Of a stretch of DNA of 22,699 nt, positions 14,211-22,062 are shown one piece after another. The notes below the pieces were generated by a model. It made no database searches. It was not told the origin of the DNA and was given only the letters and a program-made list of their open reading frames with translations. The position numbers and the translations under genes are program-made. Where the stretch lies: assembly GCA_035566895.1 (NCBI GenBank), contig DATMQA010000084.1, positions 1 through 22,699 on the forward strand, written 5' to 3'. Position 1 is the first letter of the stretch, and every line of letters starts with the position of its first letter. The stretch is from DATMQA01 sp035566895. Lineage in GTDB: Bacteria; Verrucomicrobiota; Verrucomicrobiia; Limisphaerales; UBA8199.

Positions 14211-16754
14211 ATGAATGAACCGACCGAACAGAGCACCAAGGCGCCGGAGTCTTTGTTGAAGCACTATTCGACGGCCCCCGGCATTTTCGACGAAATGGCC
14301 GAGGCGCCCGCCACACCGCGGGCGCATTGGCGAGCGTTGATCGAGTCGCTTCAACAACTCGGCGGACACGAGCTGGCATCCCGCTGGGAAAATGGCCGCC
14401 GCATCATTCGCGAGCACGGGGTCACGTACAATGTATACGGGGACCCGCAGGGCATGGACCGGCCGTGGGGCCTCGATTTTGTGCCGTTGCTCATCACGGC
14501 GGAGGAATGGGCTCGCATTGAAGCCGGGCTGGTGCAGCGCGCACGCTTGTTCAATCTCATTCTGGCGGACATCTACGGAGGTTCACAGCTCCTGCTCCGG
14601 GATGGGTTTCTTCCGCCCGAACTGGTCTATGCGAACCCTGGATTTCTGCGTCCGTGCCGCGGGATTCAGGTCACCTCCCAGGTTTATGTGCACCTCCTCG
14701 CGTGCGATTTGGGACGTTCCCCGGACGGGCAGTGGTGGGTGCTGTCGGACCGCACCCAGGCTCCGAGCGGGACCGGGTATGCCTGGGAAAATCGGACCGT
14801 TGTCTCGCGAATCCTCCCGGAGGAAATCCGCGACTGCAACATCCAGCGCCTGAGCAGTTTTTTCCGCCAGGAACGTGAAATGCTCTTCCGCCTGGCGCCG
14901 CCCGGGCGCAACCATCCGAACATTATTCTCCTTACGCCCGGGCCGCTCAATGAGACCTATTTCGAGCATGCCTACCTGGCGAGACACCTGGGATTCCCGC
15001 TCATCGAAGGCGCGGACCTGACAGTCCGGGACCGCCGGGTGTTCCTGAAGACAATCGAAGGACTTCAACCGGTTGATGTCATCCTGCGCCGGGTGGACGA
15101 TTCCTTTTGCGATCCGCTCGAGCTGCGGGGCGATTCGTTTCTGGGAGTGTCCGGCCTGCTGGAGGCGACCCGGGCCGGCAATGTCACCGTGGCAAACGCG
15201 CTCGGGGCCGGTCTGATGGAAAGCCCTGCGTTCCTGGCTTTTCTGCCCAACTTGTGCCGTCATCTGCTCGCTGAGGAATTGCTGCTGCCTTCCATCGCCA
15301 CCTGGTGGTGCGGACAGGCCGAAGAACTTCACTACGTCGCCGAGCACCTGGATTCACTGATACTGAAACCGGCTTTTGGCGACCAACTTCCACTGCCGCT
15401 TTCGATTTCAGGACCGCCCAAAGGCCGCCGCAAAATAACGGAAGAGCGGGCCAGGCTAATCGAGAGGTTCAAGGCGGCTCCGCGTGAATTTGTGGCCCAG
15501 GAGCGGGTGAAGTTATCCCGGGCACCCGCCTGGGTGGACGAGCATTTGACCGCGCGTTCCGTGGTGGTGCGCGCCTACGTGGCGACCGGGGCTGACGCGG
15601 TGGCCGTCCTGCCCGGCGGACTGACCCGCGTTTCTAAACACGCGGATGATTTGGTCGTATCGATGCAAAGCGGTGGCGGCAGCAAAGACACCTGGGTTCT
15701 GGCCAACGGAGCCGCGAACCGTCCGGAGCCGGCGCCGGTCCTGGGGGAGCCCCGCCCGGAGGAATACGCTTCGCCGGGGGTGCCGAGCCGGGCCGCCGAT
15801 CATTTATTTTGGCTGGGCCGCTACACGGAGCGTTTGGAACAATTGTTACGGGTACTGAGCTGTGTGCTGGGCAGGGTTTCAGGCGAAGCGGGAGGAGAAG
15901 ATTCCAGGGAGTCCACGGGCCTTGCGGGATTGGCAGTGCACCTGGGTCTCTTTCCGGGTCCGCTCTCCGGGGAGCCCAGCCACGGCGAATTGTCGCAGCG
16001 AATGTTGCGCGTGCTTTACGAGCCCGACGAACCCGGCGGCGCGCGGGAACTTTTGAAGCGCATCCGTTTCATCGCTTCGACCGTGCGGGATCGCTTTTCC
16101 GGCGATACCTGGCGCATTCTGGGCCGCCTCGAGATGGATGCGCGCGCGCGGCCCGGCCGGCTGCCACTGGCCCGGGCCACCCGCCTGATACACAATCTCG
16201 TGCTCGATCTGGCGGCGTTCAACGGGATGGAGATGGAGAACATGACGCGCGGGCACGGCTGGCGGTTCCTCGATTTTGGACGGCGCCTGGAAAGGGGGCT
16301 GAGCGTGCTCAAGTTGTTGCGAGCGGCCGCGAGCGTCGAATCGTCGGCGGCCACCGCGCTCGAACCGGTACTGGAAATCGCCGATAGCGTGATGACTTAC
16401 CGCCGGAGGTATTTCACGGCCCCTCGATTGGCATGCCTCCTGGATTTACTGCTTCGGGATGAGTCCAACCCGCGTTCTCTGCTCTTCCAGGTCAATGTCC
16501 TTGGCGAGCACGCCGCGGCGCTGGCGGCCGATTCCAAGTCCGCCGCAGCCCGGCTCGACCAGGAACGAATCCAAAAGCTAAAGACCGGGGTGCGCTCGGT
16601 GGTTCTGGAGGAACCGGGGGTCCAGGATGCCAGTGAAGCGGGCCAGCCGCTGCTGCACCTGCTGACCACATGGGCCACAGACCTCGCCGGGTTGTCCGAC
16701 CAGGTGACGAATCGGTATTTCAGCCACAGTATTCCCCGGATGAGCCAAGGATGA
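14211..16754 (+). CDS. Fused circularly permuted ATP-grasp/alpha-E protein
   Basis: The 847-residue protein joins a CP ATP-grasp domain (about 10-510) to an alpha-E domain (about 524-835). The first has VTYNVYGDPQGMDRPWGLDF, LTPGPLNETYFEHAYLARHL, DVILRRVDDSFCDPLELRGD, VLPGGLTRVS and MQSGGGSKDTWVLA. The second opens PSRAADHLFWLGRYTERLEQ, matching the start of stand-alone alpha-E proteins, and includes MTRGHGWRFLDFGRRLERG. Compared with the upstream ATP-grasp protein, the Gly-rich loop ESGGYGM is replaced by FGDQLPLPLSISG, and VDLRPY by VVVRAY, so nucleotide binding may differ or be lost. I start it at ATG 14211; an upstream in-frame GTG at 14112 adds 33 residues without family character. Its stop overlaps the next gene's start (ATGA). 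Confidence 0.92.
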   Translation: MNEPTEQSTKAPESLLKHYSTAPGIFDEMAEAPATPRAHWRALIESLQQLGGHELASRWENGRRIIREHGVTYNVYGDPQGMDRPWGLDFVPLLITAEEWARIEAGLVQRARLFNLILADIYGGSQLLLRDGFLPPELVYANPGFLRPCRGIQVTSQVYVHLLACDLGRSPDGQWWVLSDRTQAPSGTGYAWENRTVVSRILPEEIRDCNIQRLSSFFRQEREMLFRLAPPGRNHPNIILLTPGPLNETYFEHAYLARHLGFPLIEGADLTVRDRRVFLKTIEGLQPVDVILRRVDDSFCDPLELRGDSFLGVSGLLEATRAGNVTVANALGAGLMESPAFLAFLPNLCRHLLAEELLLPSIATWWCGQAEELHYVAEHLDSLILKPAFGDQLPLPLSISGPPKGRRKITEERARLIERFKAAPREFVAQERVKLSRAPAWVDEHLTARSVVVRAYVATGADAVAVLPGGLTRVSKHADDLVVSMQSGGGSKDTWVLANGAANRPEPAPVLGEPRPEEYASPGVPSRAADHLFWLGRYTERLEQLLRVLSCVLGRVSGEAGGEDSRESTGLAGLAVHLGLFPGPLSGEPSHGELSQRMLRVLYEPDEPGGARELLKRIRFIASTVRDRFSGDTWRILGRLEMDARARPGRLPLARATRLIHNLVLDLAAFNGMEMENMTRGHGWRFLDFGRRLERGLSVLKLLRAAASVESSAATALEPVLEIADSVMTYRRRYFTAPRLACLLDLLLRDESNPRSLLFQVNVLGEHAAALAADSKSAAARLDQERIQKLKTGVRSVVLEEPGVQDASEAGQPLLHLLTTWATDLAGLSDQVTNRYFSHSIPRMSQG

Positions 16755-17674
16755 GAAAGCTCCTTTACGAAATTACGCACACGACGACGTATGATTACCT
16801 GGAAGACGTATCGGTCTCACATCATCTGTTAAGGCTAGCGCCTCGCCATTACCACAAGCAGAATTGCCTCGCCCATGAGTTGGCGATGGTGCCGGAGCCC
16901 GGCACCGTGAGCGCGCATCGCGACTACTTTGGAAATTCCACCCATTTCATCGGGGTGCAAACCCCGCACCGGCAACTCGTGATCACGTCGCGCAGCCGCG
17001 TCGCGGTGAGTCCCGCGTTCATCCCCGAACCTCTGGAGACACCCGCATGGGAAATCGTGCGGGCGCGTTGCCGGGACGATCACTCCGGCCGGGCGTTGGA
17101 GGCGCACGAATTCACCTACGCCTCGCCACTCGTGCCCATAGCGGAAGAATTCGCCGACTACGCGAAAGCTTCTTTCGCCCCGGCGCGTCCGGTCCTCGAC
17201 GCGGTGAGTGACCTGACACGGCGCATTCACGAGGATTTTACGTTCGATCCGACGGCAACCACGGTGACCACACCGGTGGCGAAGGTTTTCCGAGAACGGC
17301 GCGGGGTTTGCCAGGACTTCGCGCATTTTCAGCTTGCGTGTCTGCGCTCGCTCGGTTTGCCGGCGCGATATGTGAGCGGCTACCTGGAGAGCGAGCCGGC
17401 TCGAGGGCAGCCGAAGCTTCGGGGGGTGGATGCCTCACACGCCTGGGTAGGTTTTTTCTGTCCGGGCATTGGCTGGCTGGATGCGGACGCGACGAACAAC
17501 TGCCTTCCTTCGCTGCGCCACATCACGATTGGGTGGGGGCGCGATTACAGTGATGTGTGTCCGCTCCGCGGCGTGCTGGTCGGCGGCCAGAACCAGACGC
17601 TGCGCGTTTCGGTGGATGTGAGCGCGCTGGGTCCGTGGGAAAGCGAGCTGCACAATGCAGCGGTGGCTGGTTGA
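16751..17674 (+). CDS. Transglutaminase-like cysteine peptidase family protein
   Basis: The 307-residue protein has the bacterial transglutaminase-like N-terminal beta domain (YEITHTTTYDYLEDVSVSHH, LRLAPR) and a catalytic core with Cys187 in RGVCQDFAHF, His230 in DASHAWVGF and Asp246 in LDADATNN. The triad is complete, so amide hydrolysis or transfer is plausible. It ends shortly after the core, without a DUF2126 region. The ATG at 16751 overlaps the ATP-grasp/alpha-E stop by 4 nt, fixing the start and implying translational coupling. It is a paralogue of the N-terminal region of the 1228-residue protein. Secretion is not predicted, which argues for a cytoplasmic partner of the ATP-grasp enzymes. 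Confidence 0.92.
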   Translation: MRKLLYEITHTTTYDYLEDVSVSHHLLRLAPRHYHKQNCLAHELAMVPEPGTVSAHRDYFGNSTHFIGVQTPHRQLVITSRSRVAVSPAFIPEPLETPAWEIVRARCRDDHSGRALEAHEFTYASPLVPIAEEFADYAKASFAPARPVLDAVSDLTRRIHEDFTFDPTATTVTTPVAKVFRERRGVCQDFAHFQLACLRSLGLPARYVSGYLESEPARGQPKLRGVDASHAWVGFFCPGIGWLDADATNNCLPSLRHITIGWGRDYSDVCPLRGVLVGGQNQTLRVSVDVSALGPWESELHNAAVAG

Positions 17675-17775
17675 AGGCCGTTATCCGGGGGAAGGTCCAC
17701 GGTGACTTCGCCGGTCTCGCTCAAAACCGCTGCTAAGCCTCTCTTCCTCCTTCGTTTTACCAATCGTTGTCCTAT

Positions 17776-18870
17776 TCATTTTGATGGCTGAGCCTCTGAT
17801 GACACTGGCTTTGTGCGAGTGTCACCAGGCGCTGGTGCCTTCTCAAAATACGCCTTCGCGCCCGGGTAATCTATCGTGACGCAAAAGTTCCGCAGCGCAT
17901 TCCCGCCGAGGGAGGCCCGGATTGGCTTGTCCATGAATGAGGACATCCAGATGAAATTGCCCTCCTCTCGTCGCGTAAACCAGACCGGGCCAATCGCTGT
18001 TTGGCTGACCTCCACCACGGGAATTTCGATCATCGAGGCGCCGGTCCTTTGGCAGCCTTTCTCGATTACCCGCCACTGCGGGTGGGCTTTTTGCCAACGA
18101 TCGTAGAGGTTCGCTGCCAGGAAACTCGTCGCCCGCTCGGAGGGGCCACTGTCATCAACCATCATCAAGGCTTCGGGGCTGAGCCAAACCGTGGCGCCGG
18201 TGTCAAGCAGGCAGTCCACCGTTTCGCCATCGATCCGGACGGCAAAATGAGGATGATTCGCGGTGCGCATTCCCCATTCTTTGCGGAAGCCCAGTTCCAC
18301 AGTGTGCTGCCGCATGGCTTGAGTTGGAACAAAGGGCTGGGGCTGAAGAATGAGCTTGTGGTTGGCATAGTCAAAAGTCCAGACGCCGCCGGCAAACCAG
18401 CGCTGCCCTAACATGCCGTCTCCCTCGCCGTCCACCACCGGGAACCAGTGCTCGCCGCCGGTCGGCTCAGGAATCCAGGCGTCGAACCGGAACCTCGGGA
18501 GTCGAACGCGCTTTTGACCCAGCAATCTGTTGGGACTTAAGCCACACCGTTCCACCGCTCCCTGGGTGAGGAATAGACCACCTCCGGTGTCAGTCAGAAG
18601 GCTCAGCTTGATTCCCAGAGAAGTGATCGGCTCGACGTAAAAGCGATCTCCATCGTAACGGGTCGGTAACGTAATAATACGCCCGGTCCGGTGTGTTCCG
18701 GGCAGCCACCACCAGATGAACCCGAGCAGAGCCGCGCCACCAGAGAGCCCAAGTATCAGCAGCCAACGCAACCAGAAACGAGGCTTCTTCACGAACAAGA
18801 GTAACTCAGCCAGGCACTCAGTCAAAGAACCGCCGCGTTCTTGCTTTCGGATACGTCTGGTTACTACCAT
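17776..18870 (-). CDS. Membrane-anchored protein with two tandem retropepsin-like domains
   Basis: The 364-residue protein has a basic N terminus, one membrane helix at about 35-56 and an exported domain. That domain shows two aspartyl-protease DTG motifs: LLTDTGGGLFLT (Asp94) and CLLDTGATVWLS (Asp223). Each is followed by a matching second half, DGMLGQRWFAGGVWTFDY (151-168) and ASLGGNALRNFCVTIDY (309-325). This is the layout expected of two retropepsin folds in one chain, which could pair internally like pepsin instead of dimerising. Activity is likely but unproven; the first motif has Gly where the second has the usual Ala. It is transcribed convergently with the transglutaminase-like gene, so it is not in the ATP-grasp operon, and divergently from the lipoprotein at 18990. 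Confidence 0.75.
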   Translation of the reverse strand: MVVTRRIRKQERGGSLTECLAELLLFVKKPRFWLRWLLILGLSGGAALLGFIWWWLPGTHRTGRIITLPTRYDGDRFYVEPITSLGIKLSLLTDTGGGLFLTQGAVERCGLSPNRLLGQKRVRLPRFRFDAWIPEPTGGEHWFPVVDGEGDGMLGQRWFAGGVWTFDYANHKLILQPQPFVPTQAMRQHTVELGFRKEWGMRTANHPHFAVRIDGETVDCLLDTGATVWLSPEALMMVDDSGPSERATSFLAANLYDRWQKAHPQWRVIEKGCQRTGASMIEIPVVEVSQTAIGPVWFTRREEGNFIWMSSFMDKPIRASLGGNALRNFCVTIDYPGAKAYFEKAPAPGDTRTKPVSSEAQPSK

Positions 18871-18927
18871 CAGGCTCGCTCAAAACGTCGGAGTGCGCCC
18901 GTTGCCTCTCCCCAAGCCGCATCGCGC

Positions 18928-18955
18928 TTGCCGCCCCGCGTGCATCGGCTATTAT
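18928..18955 (+). promoter_or_regulatory. Sigma70-like promoter for the lipoprotein gene
   Basis: TTGCCG (18928-18933) and TATTAT (18950-18955) are 16 bases apart. Transcription would start near 18962, giving a leader of about 28 bases before ATG 18990. Confidence 0.5.
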
Positions 18956-18989
18956 CCTGTCACAGCTCGGGCGATCTGAAGATCTGAAC

Positions 18990-20372
18990 ATGAAATCGAA
19001 ACGTCTTGCGCTGGTCCTGTTGCTCGGCGGCCTGGCTGTTCTGCTCACCGGGTGCGAGTGGATTCGATGGCTCCGGCTGCTCTCCCTGAAGAAGCAGTTC
19101 GCCCAACTGGACCGCTACATCCGCGTCGAGGACACCAACGGCCTGGGCCTGCATTTCCTGAAACCGGTGGTCTATGGCGACGACCTGCGCCTGCTCGTGG
19201 AGAACGAGACCTCGCGCACCACCAACGGCAATCACGAAACGTGGTCGTGGACCTACGAGAAACAATCCCTCGACCCGCACACCCCCCGCGGCAACTTCGA
19301 CCTGACCGTGACCGCACACTTCGAAAACGGAAAATTTAACGAAGTGCGCTTTCCCGACCGCTTCCTGGCGGTGCTGCCCAAACCCTTGATCCTCGGGCTC
19401 CTCCGCTCCGTGGGCCAGGCCGAGGTGGATATGAAACACGGCACGGCGAAGTTGAAATGGGCCGGGACGGGCAAGGAAAAACTCGAACTGCCCGCCAAAA
19501 GCCAGGTCCTCGCCCTGTTGGGCCCGCCCTTCACCGTCACCGAATCGAACCTGGTGCAGACTTTCCTCTACAAATACTACCAGGAGACTCGCGCGCCGCA
19601 GGCGCCGGCGGAAAGGCTCGCCTGGGCCAGATTCATTTTTGCCACCAACAGCGAAACCATGCTCAGCAGCCAGGGAGGTTTTGGCAACGTCGCCTGGACG
19701 ATGACCAGCGCGGCAACCGGGGCGCAGATGCGGATCACGGTGGAGTTAGTGCCGCTGAGCGTGGAACCGGTAGCGGTGAAGCTGCCCGCCCGGATCACCG
19801 ATGAGTATATCGGCCAATACAAGGAACCCGGCGGCAACGTCCTGAACATCGGGCGCGATGGCGGCACTTTCGCGGCCAGTTGGAACCGCGACGGCAAAGG
19901 GAGCTGGTGCCTCATGTTGCCCGAGTCGACCAACGTCCTGTTCCAGTTGCCCACGGGTGAGCCGCGCTGGACTTTTACGCGCGACCAGACCGGCGCGGTC
20001 ACGGGTTTGCTCGGGCGACTGGGCGGCTCGGACAAGGTTTTTACAAAAGTGGCGCTCGAACTGCCCCAAACGGCAGCCGCGGCCCTGGTGGATGCCGAAA
20101 TCTGCCAGGCGTGTGCCGGCATCTATAAAGCTTCCTGGGGCGGGCTAATCATCATCAGCCGCCAGGACCGCCAGTTCTTCTGGCAAAGCGCGGGCACCGA
20201 AGCCAAACTCCCGCTTTATCCCTCGTCCGAAACCAATTTCTTCTTCAAAGCCGTCGATTCCCCGCTGACTTTCGTCAAGAACGACAAGGGCTCGGTCACC
20301 CGTTTTATCCTTCACTATTGCTCCCATAGCGCCACCGCCGAGAAACTCAAAACGCCCAGTAGAAGCGAGTAG
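18990..20372 (+). CDS. Lipoprotein with two DUF3471-like repeats
   Basis: The 460-residue protein starts MKSKRLALVLLLGGLAVLLT followed by GC, a clear lipobox with lipid-modified Cys22. The following residue is Glu, compatible with outer-membrane sorting. After a helical region and a beta-rich N-terminal domain (to about 260) come two similar modules: about 269-352 (ITDEYIGQYK ... FTRDQTGAVTGLL) and 371-447 (ICQACAGIYK ... FVKNDKGSVTRFI). Each has a Y-x-G-x-Y-type opening, a middle beta region with F-Q/F-F, and a closing D-x-G-x-V-T. They resemble the DUF3471-like lipocalin-type modules often attached to penicillin-binding-like proteins, though no hydrolase domain is present here. Function is unknown. 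There is no strong ribosome-binding site. Confidence 0.75.
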   Translation: MKSKRLALVLLLGGLAVLLTGCEWIRWLRLLSLKKQFAQLDRYIRVEDTNGLGLHFLKPVVYGDDLRLLVENETSRTTNGNHETWSWTYEKQSLDPHTPRGNFDLTVTAHFENGKFNEVRFPDRFLAVLPKPLILGLLRSVGQAEVDMKHGTAKLKWAGTGKEKLELPAKSQVLALLGPPFTVTESNLVQTFLYKYYQETRAPQAPAERLAWARFIFATNSETMLSSQGGFGNVAWTMTSAATGAQMRITVELVPLSVEPVAVKLPARITDEYIGQYKEPGGNVLNIGRDGGTFAASWNRDGKGSWCLMLPESTNVLFQLPTGEPRWTFTRDQTGAVTGLLGRLGGSDKVFTKVALELPQTAAAALVDAEICQACAGIYKASWGGLIIISRQDRQFFWQSAGTEAKLPLYPSSETNFFFKAVDSPLTFVKNDKGSVTRFILHYCSHSATAEKLKTPSRSE

Positions 20373-20456
20373 GTGAGGTAGTGAGCAAGAGTCAGGCGCC
20401 AGCCCAAGTCCAGCCGACCTCTTCTGGCTCTACGGTCTCACAACAGCCCCTTGGGT

Positions 20457-21080
20457 TTACGCGGCTTGCAGGAGCCCGAGGACTTCCTCGTCGGTCGTTT
20501 GCGAAAAGGTTTCGTAGTAGCGGCCGACAGCGTCGAAGTCAGGGTCCACGAAAAGCACGCGAACGTCATCGGCGACGCCCTGAAGGCGTTCGACGGCGTT
20601 AATCGAGCCGACCGGTGCGACGACAACGACCCGCAGGGCCTGCTGTTTGCGAGCTGAGCGAACGGCAGCCTCGGTCGTGGCCCCGGTAGCCAAGCCATCA
20701 TCAACCAGCAGTACGGTCTTTCCCTCGAGGCTGGACCCGCCAGCGCGATGGAACCTGGCTTGATAATCCCGCAAACGTTCCTTTTCCTCTTCGATGACTT
20801 CGACCAACTCGTTGCGGACGATTGGATTGTGGCCGATGACCGCTTCGTCCAGGACAACCACGTCGCCTTCAGCCAGGGCGCCGACGGCAAATTCACGGTG
20901 AAGCGGATGGCCGATTTTGCGGACGATTAAAACGTCAAGGGGTAATTGGAGCACGCGGGCGACCTCAGCCGCGACGACGACGCCGCCGCGCGGCAAACCC
21001 AGCACGAGGTCGGCTTGCAGCCCCTGTTGCTTCAGCCAATACCCGAGCTTTTGGCCAGCATCTTCTCGGGATGCGAACAT
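20457..21080 (-). CDS. Phosphoribosyltransferase family protein (COG1926-like)
   Basis: The 207-residue protein has the type I phosphoribosyltransferase PRPP loop VLLVDDGLATGAT (123-135). It also has the upstream hydrophobic-RGG segment LVLGLPRGGVVVAAEVA and RKIGHPLHREFAVGALAEGD, both typical of the predicted COG1926 branch. The substrate of this branch is not established. The C terminus (VGRYYETFSQTTDEEVLGLL) matches family members. ATG 21080 (MFASREDAGQ) is chosen because relatives start there; the frame is open to a TTG at 21116. It follows pyrH by 47 bases on the same strand and is probably co-transcribed, which ties it loosely to nucleotide metabolism. Confidence 0.85.
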   Translation of the reverse strand: MFASREDAGQKLGYWLKQQGLQADLVLGLPRGGVVVAAEVARVLQLPLDVLIVRKIGHPLHREFAVGALAEGDVVVLDEAVIGHNPIVRNELVEVIEEEKERLRDYQARFHRAGGSSLEGKTVLLVDDGLATGATTEAAVRSARKQQALRVVVVAPVGSINAVERLQGVADDVRVLFVDPDFDAVGRYYETFSQTTDEEVLGLLQAA

Positions 21081-21127
21081 TACGGTACTATTGGACCCGT
21101 TTGGCTCAAAAAGCAATGGTCCTGAAC

Positions 21128-21859
21128 CTACCGGACGATGGTGCCGACTTGGTCGCCCATGACGACGCGCTTGAGGTTGTGAGGCCGGAACAGTTCGAAA
21201 ACGATGATGGGCATCTTATTGTCCATGCAGAGGGAGAACGCGGTGGAATCCATGACCTTGAGCTGCTTTTGCAGAGCCTCGAGGTAGGAAATTTTGGAAT
21301 AACGTTTGGCGTGTGCGTTCTTCTTAGGGTCGCTGTCGTAGATGCCATCAACTTTCGTGGCTTTGAGGATGACTTCGGCGCCGATTTCGTTGGCGCGCAG
21401 GGCCGCCGCCGTATCGGTCGAGAAATAAGGGTTGCCGGTGCCGCCGCCGAAGATGACCACCCTGCCCTTTTCCAGGTGGCGAACAGCGCGCCGGCGAATA
21501 AACGGTTCAGCTACCTGCGCCATGGTGATCGCGCTTTGGACGCGAGTGGCGATGCCGAGTTTCTCGAGCGCATCCTGCAGGGCGAGCGCATTGATGACGG
21601 TGGCCAGCATGCCCATGTAATCCCCGGTCGCCCGCTCGATGCCGCGCTCGCTGCCGCTAAGCCCGCGGAAAATGTTCCCGCCCCCCACGACGACCACGAT
21701 CTGGACCCCCAGTTCGCGGACCTCGCCGATTTGGCGCGCCATATTCTGGACGGCTTCAGGGCAGATGCCAACGCGGGAGTCGCCGCCCAGGGCTTCCCCG
21801 CTCAGCTTGAGGAGAATCCGTCCATATTTGGGGTGTCTGGTTTCTTTGATGGCAGCCAT
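21128..21859 (-). CDS. pyrH: UMP kinase
   Basis: PyrH phosphorylates UMP to UDP with ATP as a cytoplasmic hexamer. The 243-residue product shows the amino-acid-kinase fold signatures RILLKLSGEAL, VVVVGGGNIFRG, GDYMGMLATVINALALQD, VIFGGGTGNPYFSTDTAAAL, KATKVDGIYDSDP and the C-terminal DQVGTIVR. The start at 21859 (MAAIKETRHPKYGR) gives the normal family length; the open frame upstream to 21910 is not conserved-looking. The sequence before the ATG is pyrimidine-rich without a Shine-Dalgarno, so initiation may depend on the leader. It lies downstream of tsf as in the usual rpsB-tsf-pyrH order, but a hairpin repeat separates them, and frr does not follow. Confidence 0.95.
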   Translation of the reverse strand: MAAIKETRHPKYGRILLKLSGEALGGDSRVGICPEAVQNMARQIGEVRELGVQIVVVVGGGNIFRGLSGSERGIERATGDYMGMLATVINALALQDALEKLGIATRVQSAITMAQVAEPFIRRRAVRHLEKGRVVIFGGGTGNPYFSTDTAAALRANEIGAEVILKATKVDGIYDSDPKKNAHAKRYSKISYLEALQKQLKVMDSTAFSLCMDNKMPIIVFELFRPHNLKRVVMGDQVGTIVR

Positions 21860-21905
21860 GGGGGAAAGACTTATAGAACTGATACGACCTATGCCAGTAA
21901 AAAAG

Positions 21906-22025
21906 TCCAAAGGCCGAAACCCGAAGGCCGAAAGAAGGCCGAAATCCGAGGCCCGAAACGATAAAGGTCCGGATAGGAACGCCTTCGGGCTTCGAGTTCC
22001 GGCCTTCGGGCTTTCGGTTTTCGCA
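21906..22025. repeat. GGCCGAA-type hairpin repeat between tsf and pyrH
   Basis: Short CCGAA/GGCCGAA units fill 21910-21957, and their complements (CTTCGGG, CCTTCGG) fill 21981-22017. The best outer stem pairs 21914-21930 with 22000-22017, 17 bp with one bulged base. Inner units CGAAGCCCGAA-like and TTCGGGCCTCGG can extend it. In the tsf-to-pyrH transcript this forms one large imperfect hairpin; it could attenuate read-through or protect the upstream message. It resembles dispersed intergenic repeats rather than a unique regulatory leader. Confidence 0.6.
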
Positions 22026-22062
22026 ATTCGTCACCAAAGAGCCCGACACCTCGGCTCCCGCC

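Noticed and set aside
16670..16750. Upstream start for the second transglutaminase-like gene
   Set aside because: It would overlap the previous gene by 85 bases; the ATG at 16751 with an ATGA overlap begins exactly at the family's RKLLYEITH.
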